Part shown: in pieces, positions 7,553 to 16,282 of the stretch | Numbering within the stretch: position 1 is the stretch's first letter | Layout: the number at the start of each line of letters is the position of its first letter | DNA from: Noviherbaspirillum soli | GTDB lineage: Bacteria > Pseudomonadota > Gammaproteobacteria > Burkholderiales > Burkholderiaceae_D | Length of the DNA stretch: 64,000 bases | NCBI RefSeq assembly: GCF_015352955.1 | Contig: NZ_JACYOX010000005.1 | Coordinates: 62,001 to 126,000 of the forward strand | Direction: 5' to 3' | Translations under genes and position numbers: made by a program | The notes under the pieces: model-generated | Told to the model about the DNA's origin: nothing | Seen by the model: the letters and a program-made list of their open reading frames with translations, nothing else | The model's database searches: none

Positions 7553-9316
7553 ATGATGCATCTTGCAAGACCACGTTCCGTGCAAAGGCTATTGCTATGC
7601 GTTGTGGCTACTTCCAGCCTTCCGGCGCAGGCACTGGGACTCGGGCCGCTCACGGTGCAGTCCGGCCTCGGCAACCCGCTGCAGGCCACGATCCCTGTGT
7701 ATGGCCTTCCCGGCGAAGAGCTGACTGCCAATTGCCTGAAAGCGCGTGTGACGACCCTGGATGGCAGCATGCTTTCCAGGCCAGCCGCTGCGGTGACGGG
7801 AAGCGGCGCCAATGCGAGCGTACGCATCAACGGCCGTGAAGGCATCGCCGAGCCGGCGGTCAGCATTACTGTGGAAATTGGCTGCGCGAACGCGGTCAGG
7901 CGTGAGTACCAGGTATTGCTCGACCCGGTACCGCCTGCGCAACTGACTGCATCGCCTGCTGCCGATGTCAGTCAGCCCGGCACGGCACAGCCAGCCCCGG
8001 CCAAAGCCAGAACCGCAAAGCCTGCAACTGAAGCGCCTTCCTCGACAGTGGCGCAACGCAAGACTGCCACGCCTTCGCCACACAAAAAACCAGCCGAAGG
8101 CAAAAGCATGCTGAGGCTGTCCACCGGCGATGCTGAAATGGAACAGGCGAGTACCAGCCTGGTTCTGCGTTACGCAACCAGCCTGTCCGAGCCGCGCGTG
8201 GATAACGATCCGGCCAGAATGGCTGCGCTGCGCGCCGATCAGCAACGCGTGGCGGCATTGCTGCGCGGAGAGAACCCGACCGTCGATATTCAGGCCCAGT
8301 TGCGGGATGCACAACTCGCACTGAAGACAGCCAGGCAGGACGCGCTGGAGGCCAGGCGCCAGATGGATGAGGAACGCAAGGCCCTGGAAGCGGAACGGCA
8401 GGACATGATCCCGGCGCTTTGGGCCAATCTGGTGGCAGCGCTGGCGCTCGTCGGCATGGCGGCCAGCGGCTGGCTGCTATGGCGTCGCCGCCAGGACCAG
8501 CGCCGCCACCAGGACGAACTGGCGATGCTTGCAATGCCGTTCGATACAGTGATGTCGGAAACCAATGCAGGCAACGTCCCGGCACCGTCTATTGCCGATC
8601 GGACGCACCCGGTTCCTGTAGCAATGCCCCCGGAGCCGGCGCCAGCCGCAACTGCGGCGCCGGCCGCCATCCTGCCCACGGCATTCGACTGGGGGGTGCA
8701 TCTGCATGAAGTGCCGGTGGCGACTACGCCTCCGGATGCGATTGACATGCCGGCGTCATGGCAACTGATCGAACAACAGATAGATGGCCTGCGCGATGAA
8801 ACTCGTGTCCCCGCCGAGATGGCGGTGCAGGTCATGGCGGACGGTCCTGCGCAGAGCCATGCCGCGCAGGTGGCCGACATGTTGCTGGCGGCTGAAAGCT
8901 GGATGGCAGAACATAATCCGAAACGGGCGGCAGACTTGCTGCAGCCTTATCTGGAACGCGAGGACATGCTGTCACCGGCGCCTGGCCTGTATCTTCTGAC
9001 GCTGTACCGGACTATGGAAGACGAGGACCGGATACAAGCGGTCAAGGCGCAGCTTCAGCCCTGGTTTCCCGGGGAAGTCAGCCAATGGAGCGCAGGCGCA
9101 GAGGGGCGCCGCACCATTGCCGATTTCCCCAGCGTGCAGGCAATGATCGATACCCTGAAAGACAGCGGCGCCCTGCCGTCTTACCTGAGGGGATTGTTAC
9201 TGGCGCCGGAGCCATTTGACTTTTCCACCTACCGCGAGATTGTCCGCGCCATCGGCATCGCCGACGTGGCCGTGAAAACAGACGGGATTTCGTCAATGAC
9301 GCTGGACTTCCATTGA
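7553..9316 (+). CDS. FimV-like inner-membrane protein
   Basis: The 587-residue protein has a signal peptide (cut probably after PAQALG) and then the FimV/HubP N-terminal motif LGPLTVQSGLGNPLQATIPV. A periplasmic region to about residue 215 is followed by a coiled coil (about 225-285), one membrane segment (about 288-308, LVAALALVGMAASGWLLWRR) and a cytoplasmic Ala/Pro-rich part ending in a folded helical region. FimV/HubP proteins organise the cell pole and support type IV pili or type II secretion by binding peptidoglycan. No LysM motif can be seen in the periplasmic part, which is unusual. No good ribosome site precedes ATG 7553 or the next codon ATG 7556, so the start is uncertain. Confidence 0.75.
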   Translation: MMHLARPRSVQRLLLCVVATSSLPAQALGLGPLTVQSGLGNPLQATIPVYGLPGEELTANCLKARVTTLDGSMLSRPAAAVTGSGANASVRINGREGIAEPAVSITVEIGCANAVRREYQVLLDPVPPAQLTASPAADVSQPGTAQPAPAKARTAKPATEAPSSTVAQRKTATPSPHKKPAEGKSMLRLSTGDAEMEQASTSLVLRYATSLSEPRVDNDPARMAALRADQQRVAALLRGENPTVDIQAQLRDAQLALKTARQDALEARRQMDEERKALEAERQDMIPALWANLVAALALVGMAASGWLLWRRRQDQRRHQDELAMLAMPFDTVMSETNAGNVPAPSIADRTHPVPVAMPPEPAPAATAAPAAILPTAFDWGVHLHEVPVATTPPDAIDMPASWQLIEQQIDGLRDETRVPAEMAVQVMADGPAQSHAAQVADMLLAAESWMAEHNPKRAADLLQPYLEREDMLSPAPGLYLLTLYRTMEDEDRIQAVKAQLQPWFPGEVSQWSAGAEGRRTIADFPSVQAMIDTLKDSGALPSYLRGLLLAPEPFDFSTYREIVRAIGIADVAVKTDGISSMTLDFH

Positions 9317-9374
9317 ACAGTTCCTGCGCGGATGTACCATATGGTTTCCCTCCATCATCTACCTTGAATAAAAC

Positions 9375-10397
9375 ATGGTAATTTCCCACGTCCTCAAGCG
9401 GTGCCGGCGTTACGGTGTCCGGTCTGGCGCAGCCATCCTGCTCGTCGGCGTCATTGCCGGCAACCTCCAGGCCGGCCCGGTCGATGAGCAAGCGGACATT
9501 GCACGGCTCATGCAGAGCGGGCAGCTTGCGGAGGCACTGAGACGGGCGGAAGGCCTGCTGATGCTCAATCCCGGCAACGCCAAGATGCGCTTCACCAAAG
9601 CCATCATCCTTGCGCAGCAAGGCAAATCCCCCGAGGCGATCACGCTGCTGCTCAAGCTCACCGAAGACTATCCGGATCTTCCCGAACCCTATAACAACCT
9701 GGCAGTGCTCTATGCCGCAAATGGCCAGTACGAGAGTGCGCGCATTGCGCTGGACAAGGCGACTGCCACCAACCCCGGCTACGGCATGGCCTACGAAAAT
9801 CTGGGCGATGTCTACACTGAACTGGCCAGCCAGGCTTATGAGAAGGCAGCCAAGCTTGACGCCAACGGCAATGCCAGGGCCAAGATGGCCGCACTGCGAG
9901 GCAATGTCCAGTCGGCGGGAGGCATCGTCAAGCCGACCGCCATGCCCGGAAAAGGCACGCTGGCGATGGCGGATAATACGACGCCGGTTTCCAGACCCGG
10001 CCAAGACAAGACAGCGGCGCAAAAATCCGCGACCGAGCCTGCCGCGTCCGCCAGCAAGGCCGAGCAGGCCGCCGTGCTCGATGCGGTCAAGGCATGGGCC
10101 GATGCCTGGAGCGCACGCAATGTCAATGCCTACCTTGCCGCCTATAGCAGCGACTTCGTGACGCCGCGCGGCATGAGCCACGAAAAATGGGCCGCCGAGC
10201 GTACCGAACGCATCACCGGCAAGCAGCACATCAGCGTCAAGGTGGAAGCGCCCAGGGTAATGTTGAATGGCGACCAGGCAACGGTGCAGTTCAGGCAGCA
10301 ATTCAATTCCGACAAGCTGCGCTCGACCGACCAGAAAACCCTGATGCTGATCCGCCGTGACGGCGCCTGGCGCATCCGTGAAGAGCGCGTGGGCTAG
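9375..10397 (+). CDS. Exported TPR protein with C-terminal NTF2/SnoaL-like domain
   Basis: The 340-residue protein has an N-terminal signal sequence (SGAAILLVGVIAGNLQAG), then tetratricopeptide repeats (about 40-150, including PEPYNNLAVLYAANGQYESA and GYGMAYENLGDVYTEL). A Ser/Ala/Lys linker leads to a C-terminal NTF2-like domain (about 230-340, starting AVLDAVKAWADAWSARNVNA, ending RRDGAWRIREERVG). The same domain pair occurs at the C-terminus of some L,D-transpeptidase-type cell-wall proteins, but there is no transpeptidase domain here. It lies 58 bases after the FimV-like gene on the same strand, so the two are probably one transcription unit. The biochemical role is unknown. Confidence 0.8.
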   Translation: MVISHVLKRCRRYGVRSGAAILLVGVIAGNLQAGPVDEQADIARLMQSGQLAEALRRAEGLLMLNPGNAKMRFTKAIILAQQGKSPEAITLLLKLTEDYPDLPEPYNNLAVLYAANGQYESARIALDKATATNPGYGMAYENLGDVYTELASQAYEKAAKLDANGNARAKMAALRGNVQSAGGIVKPTAMPGKGTLAMADNTTPVSRPGQDKTAAQKSATEPAASASKAEQAAVLDAVKAWADAWSARNVNAYLAAYSSDFVTPRGMSHEKWAAERTERITGKQHISVKVEAPRVMLNGDQATVQFRQQFNSDKLRSTDQKTLMLIRRDGAWRIREERVG

Positions 10398-10445
10398 CCG
10401 CTCGCGCAAAGGCCGTTGCCGGACCAGGCGCGCAGGCGCCTGAGG

Positions 10446-12830
10446 CTAACTGGCCAGGGCGCGCACCTGCTCCCAGTCGGTATAACCCTGCAAGACCTTG
10501 GCAATGCCGTCCTGGCGCAGCGTGGTCATGCCCTCCTCCATCGCCTGCGCCGTCAGTTCGGCCACGCTGGCCCGGTTCAGGATCATGCGCTTGATCGTCA
10601 CGCTGTTGATCAACAGTTCATGGACGCCCAGCCGCCCCTTGTAACCGCTGCCGTTGCACTCCTCGCAGCCATGGGCTCGGTACAGCGTGAGCGTGCCATC
10701 CTTGCCGGCATGGCTGGCATGCCAGTCGGCCAGCACCTCGTCGGCCGCCAGCCTGGTGTCAAGACAGTATTCATAGGCCAGCATCGCCAGTTCGTCGTCG
10801 GAGGCAGTGTAGGCAATGCGGCAGGAAGCGCACAGGCGACGCGTCAGGCGCTGGCCGACGACGCCCAGCAGGGCATCGCCGAAGTTGAACGGGTCCAGCC
10901 CGAGATCCAGCAGACGCACGACGCTTTCAGCGGCGCTGTTGGTATGCATGGTTGAAAAGACCAGGTGGCCTGTCAGCGAAGCTTCGATCACCGTGCGCGC
11001 GGTTTCGGCGTCGCGGGTTTCACCGACCATGATCACATCCGGGTCGGCACGCAGGAAGCTGCGCAGCACCGCGGCAAAAGTCCAGTCGATGCGCGGCTGG
11101 ACCTGCACCTGCCGCAAGCCTTCCTGGGTAATCTCGACCGGGTCCTCGACCGTCCAGATCTTGCGTTCCGGCGTGTTGATGTGGGCCAGGATGGAATGCA
11201 GGGTGGTGGTCTTGCCGGACCCGGTCGGTCCGCAGACGAACAGCAGGCCATGGGGCCGCGCAGCGATCCTGCGTATGCCTTCCAGCGCGTAGGGCGACAG
11301 GCCGAGACCGTCCAGCGACACCACCTTGGGTGCGCTCAGGATGCGCATCACCACATCTTCCAGGCCTTCGGTCGTGGGCATGGTCAGCACCCTGAGTTCG
11401 ATGCGGGCCGGGCCGAACTGGGAAAAATCGATCTTTCCATCCTGCGAGCGCCGCTTTTCGGAAATGTCCAGGCGACTCATGATTTTCAGCCGGGATACCA
11501 GCGCATTGCGGAAGTTGGCCGGGATGTCGGAATAGTGGGACATCACGCCCTCCTTGCGAAAGCGTACCCGGGTTGGCCGATTGCCCTTCATGGTTTCGAT
11601 ATGAATGTCCGACGCGCCATCCTCGTAGGCATCCATGATGATCTTGTTGACCAGACGCACCAGCGTGTTGTCCGACTCCGATACATCATCCATCACGCTG
11701 ATGGTGCTTGCCGGAGTGACCAGGTCGGCACTGCCCAGTTCGAACACCAGGTCTTCCATGCTTTCCCGGCTGGCCTGGCTGCCATAAAATTTCTTGATTG
11801 CGCCGTTGAGGTCGTCAGCCGACGCCATCACCGGGTCGATCTTCAGTTTGGTGTAGAAGCCCAGCGCCTGCAGGCCTTCGATGGCCAGCGGATTTTCCAG
11901 CGCGACGACCATGCGGCTCTCGGTACGGTAAAGCGGCATGATCTGGTGCTTGCGCACCAGATCGGCCGGCACCGATTTGATCAGGTTCAGGTCGAAATCG
12001 AACTTGCGCAGGCTGACCAGGGGAATGCCCAGCTTCTGCGCCAGCACCCGGCGCAGGGTATCGCGCTTGACCACTTCCATTTCAACCAGTATCTCGCCGA
12101 GATGGGTCTTGCGGTCGCGCGTCTGCAGGGTCAGCGCTTCCTCCAGTTGCTCCACCGAGATCAGCCCCTCCTGCAGCAGCGCTTCGCCAAGCCTGACGTG
12201 CGGCATTTCCTTCTGCTGCTGCAATGCCTTTTCAACCTGTTCCTGGCTGACGATATGCTGTTTCTGCAGATAGTCCCCCAGCCTCTGGGACCGCAGGGCT
12301 TCCTGCTTCTTCAGGCCGAGGTCGACAGCATCCTGGCTGACCAGCTTGCCCTCGACCAGCAACTGCCCGAGTTGCTCGCCGATCTGATAGCTGGTGATCG
12401 CGCCTGAAGGGATAAACCAGCGCAGCACATCGTCGCCATAGCTGCACAGGAAAAGGAACAGGCCGAACGGATGTTCGACATAGCCGATGGTTTCCGAAAT
12501 CAGGCTGTCGCCATCCTTGAAATTGACGACGCAACGCTTGCGCAGGGAAAGGTTGGCCGGGTCGAACTGATCGCCCTGGTCCAGTGGCAGCGGCTTCAGC
12601 GCAATCGGGCGGGTCAGGCGGAGGCTCTTGAGTTCACGGAACCCTATCTGATTGGCGAGCAGGGACTTCTGCATCAGGAATTCGATGAGGCCGTTCTCGG
12701 GATCGAGCCGCACCAGCGTTCCCGCCGCCCGCTGGCCATCGTGCATTGCCAGCATTGCCGGTTCAGGGCCCGCCGCGTCAGTGGCAAGTTGAAAGTGCGG
12801 CGGTATGGGCCATTCAAAGTCAGTCATCAT
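10446..12830 (-). CDS. GspE/PilB-family secretion ATPase with multiple MshEN repeats
   Basis: The 794-residue protein has an N-terminal extension (about 1-150) unlike standard PilB or GspE. Four tandem MshEN-like repeats follow (about 153-176, 183-206, 213-236, 243-265); the third, RLGEALLQEGLISVEQLEEA, fits the c-di-GMP-binding pattern RLGxxL-G-L-L-Q well. The motor domain has Walker A GPTGSGKTTT (about 535-544), Walker B region DPDVIMVGETRDAETA, the His box LVFSTMHTN, and a zinc-binding tetracysteine (CASC, about 667, and CEEC, about 722). No partner pilC/gspF, prepilin or prepilin peptidase gene is near, so its machine is not known; the convergent FimV-like/TPR genes are the closest candidates. 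Confidence 0.88.
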   Translation of the reverse strand: MMTDFEWPIPPHFQLATDAAGPEPAMLAMHDGQRAAGTLVRLDPENGLIEFLMQKSLLANQIGFRELKSLRLTRPIALKPLPLDQGDQFDPANLSLRKRCVVNFKDGDSLISETIGYVEHPFGLFLFLCSYGDDVLRWFIPSGAITSYQIGEQLGQLLVEGKLVSQDAVDLGLKKQEALRSQRLGDYLQKQHIVSQEQVEKALQQQKEMPHVRLGEALLQEGLISVEQLEEALTLQTRDRKTHLGEILVEMEVVKRDTLRRVLAQKLGIPLVSLRKFDFDLNLIKSVPADLVRKHQIMPLYRTESRMVVALENPLAIEGLQALGFYTKLKIDPVMASADDLNGAIKKFYGSQASRESMEDLVFELGSADLVTPASTISVMDDVSESDNTLVRLVNKIIMDAYEDGASDIHIETMKGNRPTRVRFRKEGVMSHYSDIPANFRNALVSRLKIMSRLDISEKRRSQDGKIDFSQFGPARIELRVLTMPTTEGLEDVVMRILSAPKVVSLDGLGLSPYALEGIRRIAARPHGLLFVCGPTGSGKTTTLHSILAHINTPERKIWTVEDPVEITQEGLRQVQVQPRIDWTFAAVLRSFLRADPDVIMVGETRDAETARTVIEASLTGHLVFSTMHTNSAAESVVRLLDLGLDPFNFGDALLGVVGQRLTRRLCASCRIAYTASDDELAMLAYEYCLDTRLAADEVLADWHASHAGKDGTLTLYRAHGCEECNGSGYKGRLGVHELLINSVTIKRMILNRASVAELTAQAMEEGMTTLRQDGIAKVLQGYTDWEQVRALAS

Positions 12831-13148
12831 GGTATTTGCTGCCTGTTTTGCTTATTCAGCTGGAAAGCGGGGACGATGAAGCGCTATCGACGCAATTTAC
12901 AGCAAGAATCAGGCAGGGTGAAGCAAAGAAACCGGACCGGCCAGGCAACGCAATGGAGAAGGCGCGGGAAGGTAATCAGCTGTAACAAGCTTGGCATCAG
13001 TTCGATCCGGCCGCATAGAATCGCCACTGGCTTGACGCCGCCATGCAGCCTATCCGGCCCGCGTCGGCTCTGTCCGATTCTGTTCGATGGCGTACAGACC
13101 CTCGCGACCGACCGGGATTAGGCTGTGGTCACAATATCAGGAGGTCAT
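12831..13148. other. Intergenic region between divergent genes
   Basis: This 318-base stretch separates the leftward ATPase gene from the rightward lipoprotein gene. I see no credible coding frame, RNA or repeat. A strong ribosome site (AGGAGGTCAT) directly precedes the lipoprotein ATG at 13149. TTGACG at 13032 is a -35-like hexamer without a matching -10. Confidence 0.4.
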
Positions 13149-13619
13149 ATGAAAACAAATCGCATCATCATCGCATCTGCTCTTGCCGCTTCCACCTTCC
13201 TGGCTGGCTGCGCGGCCCCTGGCTATCCGCCGGCCGCCTCGTCGCCCTACCCCGCTCCCGCCGGCCAGCAAGGCTATTACACCAGCTACGGCGTGGTGGA
13301 TTCGATCCAGGTGGTCAACACCGCCGGCGGCAACAGCGGCATCAATGCGGGTACGGTCATTGGCGCACTGGCTGGGGGCATTCTGGGCAACCAGGTCGGC
13401 GGCGGCACCGGCCGTGCCGTGGCGACGGCCGCAGGCGCCGTGGGCGGCGCCGTGGTGGGCAACCAGGTCGAGCAACGCAATCGCCAGGGCGGCACCGCCT
13501 ACCAGATCGGCGTGCGGCTGGACAATGGCACCTATCAGACCTTCACCCAGGAATCGATCGGCGACATGAACATCGGCAACCGGGTACGGATCGACAACGG
13601 CAGGGTCTATCGCTACTGA
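13149..13619 (+). CDS. Glycine-zipper 2TM lipoprotein
   Basis: The 156-residue protein begins with a lipoprotein signal peptide and lipobox LAGC (Cys about residue 19). A Pro/Ala/Tyr-rich spacer is followed by a glycine-zipper hairpin (about 70-110: GTVIGALAGGILGNQVGGG, then AVGGAVVGNQVE), typical of SlyB/Pcp-like outer-membrane lipoproteins. The C-terminal domain (YQIGVRLDNGTYQTFTQE) resembles that of other family members. Such proteins sit in the outer membrane and respond to envelope stress. The ATG at 13149 is fixed by an AGGAGG site. It is monocistronic, closed by the terminator at 13634. Confidence 0.88.
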   Translation: MKTNRIIIASALAASTFLAGCAAPGYPPAASSPYPAPAGQQGYYTSYGVVDSIQVVNTAGGNSGINAGTVIGALAGGILGNQVGGGTGRAVATAAGAVGGAVVGNQVEQRNRQGGTAYQIGVRLDNGTYQTFTQESIGDMNIGNRVRIDNGRVYRY

Positions 13620-13633
13620 ACCGGCCCTGAAAG

Positions 13634-13671
13634 AAAAACCGCTGCGACACCAGTCTGTCGCAGCGGTTTTT
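13634..13671. terminator. Bidirectional terminator after the lipoprotein gene
   Basis: A perfect 16-bp stem (13634-13649 with 13656-13671) and 6-base loop lie between two convergent genes. The stem ends are A/T-rich so both strands have a T tract. A second perfect 11-bp hairpin (13678-13688 with 13691-13701) follows directly, without its own T tract. Confidence 0.88.
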
Positions 13672-13708
13672 TATTGCCCTTGCAGGCTGTAGCCTGCAAG
13701 GATCGGAT

Positions 13709-14374
13709 TTACTCCGCGTCTGGCTGCCTTGACGGCTCAGCCGTCGCAAACGCATCCACCTTCGCACAGTTTTCCGTGATGCGCAGCAGGGTTGGCATGC
13801 CCGACAGGTCACAGTCAAGCCGCCGCGCATTGAAGATCTGCGGCACCAGGCAGCAGTCAGCCAGCGTTGGCGTGTCGCCGAAGCAGAACTTGCCGGCGCG
13901 GCCATCGGCGTTGATCTTGGCTTCCAGCGCTGCCAGGCCTTGCTCGCACCAGTGGCGATACCAGGCATTCTTGTCTTCCTCGCTGACCTTCAGATCGCGC
14001 ACCAGATAGCGCAGCACCCGCAGATTGTTCAGCGGATGGATGTCGCAGGCAATTGCCAGCGCAATGCTGCGCACATAGGCCCGGTCCAGCGGCGCGGCTG
14101 GCAACAGCGGCGGCTCCGGATACATCTCGTCGAGGTATTCCATGATGGCCAGGGATTGCGTCAGCACCTGGCTGCCGTTTTCATCCTCTTCGTCGACCAG
14201 CGCCGGCACCAGTGCCTCCGGATTGATGCGCCGGAATTCCTCGGTCAGCTGCTCGCCGCCCTGCTTGACCAGATGAATTGGCACCATGTCCACGTCCAGG
14301 CCCTTCAGGTTCAGCGCAATGCGTACCCTGAACGATGCCGAACTGCGGAAGTAGGTATAGAGCTTCAGGCTCAT
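13709..14374 (-). CDS. maiA: Maleylpyruvate/maleylacetoacetate isomerase (zeta-class GST)
   Basis: The 221-residue GST-fold enzyme uses glutathione to convert maleyl- to fumaryl-compounds. The N-terminal thioredoxin-like domain begins MSLKLYTYFRSSASFRVRIA, with the zeta-class Ser-Ser active-site start (SSxSxR). INPEALVPALVD and LTQSLAIMEYLDE are the usual glutathione-site blocks, and the all-helical C-terminal domain contains DIHPLNNLRVLRYL. Its ATG overlaps the TGA of the upstream hydrolase gene, so both are translated from one message. The neighbour (fumarylpyruvate-type hydrolase) makes a maleylpyruvate (gentisate) role as likely as tyrosine degradation; no ring-cleavage dioxygenase is present. 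Confidence 0.88.
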   Translation of the reverse strand: MSLKLYTYFRSSASFRVRIALNLKGLDVDMVPIHLVKQGGEQLTEEFRRINPEALVPALVDEEDENGSQVLTQSLAIMEYLDEMYPEPPLLPAAPLDRAYVRSIALAIACDIHPLNNLRVLRYLVRDLKVSEEDKNAWYRHWCEQGLAALEAKINADGRAGKFCFGDTPTLADCCLVPQIFNARRLDCDLSGMPTLLRITENCAKVDAFATAEPSRQPDAE

Positions 14375-15069
14375 CAGATCACCTTGACGCGCAGCGGGGT
14401 CAGCCCTTCGACGCTGCCTTCCAGCAGATCGCCCTTCTGCACCGCGTTCACGCCTTCAGGCGTGCCGGTGAAGATCAGATCGCCAGGCTGGAGTTCGAAG
14501 TAGCGCGACAGGTGCTCGATGGTTTCAGCTACATTCCAGATCAGCTTGCTGATGTCGCTGTTCTGACGCGCAGCGCCATTGACATCGAGGCGGATGTTGC
14601 CCTTTTCCAGCAGGCCGGTTTCGGACAGCGGATGCAGGGGCGCAATCGGCGCCGACTTGTCAAAGCCCTTGCCGGTGTCCCAGGGACGGCCCAGCTTCTT
14701 GGCCTCGCCCTGCAGGTCGCGGCGGGTCATGTCCAGGCCGACGCCATAGCCCCAGATGTAGTTGCCCGCTTCCGCCGCGGGGATGTCGCGTCCGGCCTTG
14801 CCGATCGCAACCACCAGCTCGATTTCATGATGCAGGTCGGAAGTCATGGCCGGATACGGCATTTCGCCGGTGCCGCCGGCGGCCACCGGCAGCAGCGCAT
14901 CAGCTGGCTTGAGGAAGAAGAACGGCGCTTCGCGACCGGTATGGCCCATCTCCTTGGCATGCTCAACATAATTGCGGCCGACACAATAAACGCGGTGAAC
15001 CGGGAACATCCGGGTGCTTCCGGCAACTGGAACGACAGCCTGGGCAGGCGGCGTGAAGGTGTACTCCAT
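14374..15069 (-). CDS. Fumarylacetoacetate hydrolase family protein (fumarylpyruvate hydrolase-like)
   Basis: The 231-residue protein has the single FAH catalytic domain. Motifs visible are VYCVGRNYVEHAKEMG (start of the domain), FFFLKPADALLP, the metal-binding run DLHHEIELVVAIG (with the conserved Glu residues), GYGVGLDMTRRDLQ and the closing DLIFTGTPEGVNAVQKGD. The short length, without the N-terminal domain of true fumarylacetoacetase, matches NagK-type fumarylpyruvate hydrolase, which splits fumarylpyruvate into fumarate and pyruvate after the isomerase step of the gentisate pathway. It is the first gene of a two-gene operon with the isomerase. Substrate assignment is inference. Confidence 0.85.
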   Translation of the reverse strand: MEYTFTPPAQAVVPVAGSTRMFPVHRVYCVGRNYVEHAKEMGHTGREAPFFFLKPADALLPVAAGGTGEMPYPAMTSDLHHEIELVVAIGKAGRDIPAAEAGNYIWGYGVGLDMTRRDLQGEAKKLGRPWDTGKGFDKSAPIAPLHPLSETGLLEKGNIRLDVNGAARQNSDISKLIWNVAETIEHLSRYFELQPGDLIFTGTPEGVNAVQKGDLLEGSVEGLTPLRVKVI

Positions 15070-15238
15070 GTTGGCTCCTTTTTAATAGTGCGAGGATTAT
15101 GCCACTCTGATATGTATTTCGCCCAATCCTGCGATGACCGATGAAATCGATGCATCTGCCTCTTTAAATCCAGCTAGCGCCCCCAGATAGAGGGCAGCGC
15201 GGCGACCGGCCGTGGCGACTTTCCAAGGAGTATTTGAC

Positions 15239-15547
15239 ATGTTCAATCGTTTGCGCCGCCTGGCCCGGCTGGCTGGCCGCGAAGTCACCATCCTGTGGTT
15301 TGCCTGCCGCCACCCGGCAACGCCGTTGACGGTCAAGCTGGGCGCCGGCCTGCTTGCGGTCTACCTGCTGAGCCCGATCGACCTGGTGCCCGATGCACTG
15401 CCCGTGCTGGGATGGCTGGATGATGCAACCATTCTCGCCTTTGGCATTCCGGCCCTGCTGAAGCTGATGCCGGCCGGTGCGCTGACCGATGCCCGCAGCG
15501 CCAGCGAGCGTTTCCTGTCGAAATGGGCGTTCTGGCGGCGCGCCTGA
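15239..15547 (+). CDS. DUF1232 (YkvA-type) small membrane protein
   Basis: The 102-residue protein contains the DUF1232 core VKLGAGLLAVYLLSPIDLVPD followed by LGWLDDATILAFGIPALL, two hydrophobic stretches likely in the membrane. ATG 15239 is selected by an AAGGAG ribosome site 8 bases upstream; an in-frame upstream start lacks one. The family is widespread in bacteria and has no assigned function. It is divergent from the hydrolase operon and convergent with livF, whose end is 10 bases away. Confidence 0.85.
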   Translation: MFNRLRRLARLAGREVTILWFACRHPATPLTVKLGAGLLAVYLLSPIDLVPDALPVLGWLDDATILAFGIPALLKLMPAGALTDARSASERFLSKWAFWRRA

Positions 15548-15556
15548 GGCAACTGC

Positions 15557-16282
15557 CTATTCCTCGCCGAGATAGGCCTGGCGCACCTTCGGGTCATCCA
15601 GCATGGCTTGCGCCGGGCCGCTCATGGTGATCAGGCCCGACTCCATTACATAGCCACGGTGCGCGGCCTGCAGTGCCAGCCGCGCATTCTGCTCCACCAG
15701 CAGGATCGTTACGCCCCGCGCAGCAACATTGCGCACGACTTCGAAGATGCGCTCCACCATGATGGGCGACAGCCCCATTGACGGCTCATCCAGCAGCAGC
15801 AGGCGCGGATGGCTCATCAGTGCGCGCGCCATCGCCAGCATCTGCTGCTCGCCGCCGGAAAGCGTTCCGGCGAGCTGCGTGGAGCGCTCCTTGAGCCGGG
15901 GAAAAACGTCGTACCATTTGCCGATATCGTCATCGATACCCGCCTTGTCATTGCGGATATAGGCGCCCATCAGCAGGTTTTCGTGGATGGTCATGCGGGA
16001 AAACACGCCCCGGCCTTCCGGCACCATTGCCAGCTGCCGGCGCACCAGCTGGAACGAGGTCAGGCCGCGAATCGGCTGTCCTGCGTATTCGATGTGGCCT
16101 TCCACCCTGCAGTCCGGCAGTGTTCCGGTGATCGCCTTCAGCGTGGTGGTCTTGCCAGCGCCATTGGCGCCGATCAGCGTGATCAGCTCGCCTTCTCGCA
16201 CTTCCAGACTGATGCCCTTGACGGCCTGGATGCCGCCATAGGCAACCGTCAGCCCGTCGACCTTCAATACGGTTGCGGCCAT
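15557..16282 (-). CDS. livF: Branched-chain amino acid ABC transporter ATPase LivF
   Basis: The 241-residue ATPase has Walker A GANGAGKTT, signature LSGGEQQM and Walker B LLLLDEPSMGL; the Ser-Met-Gly-Leu after DEP is typical of LivF. It powers high-affinity uptake of leucine/isoleucine/valine or related amides together with LivG, LivM and LivH. It is the last gene of the leftward livHMGF operon; its ATG overlaps the stop of livG. No substrate-binding protein gene (livK/livJ) is in the cluster, so the binding protein must be encoded elsewhere. Confidence 0.93.
   Translation of the reverse strand: MAATVLKVDGLTVAYGGIQAVKGISLEVREGELITLIGANGAGKTTTLKAITGTLPDCRVEGHIEYAGQPIRGLTSFQLVRRQLAMVPEGRGVFSRMTIHENLLMGAYIRNDKAGIDDDIGKWYDVFPRLKERSTQLAGTLSGGEQQMLAMARALMSHPRLLLLDEPSMGLSPIMVERIFEVVRNVAARGVTILLVEQNARLALQAAHRGYVMESGLITMSGPAQAMLDDPKVRQAYLGEE

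Noticed and set aside
13678-13701. Second hairpin after the lipoprotein terminator as a separate terminator
   Set aside because: The stem is perfect but has no T tract on either strand right after it; the neighbouring hairpin already serves both genes.
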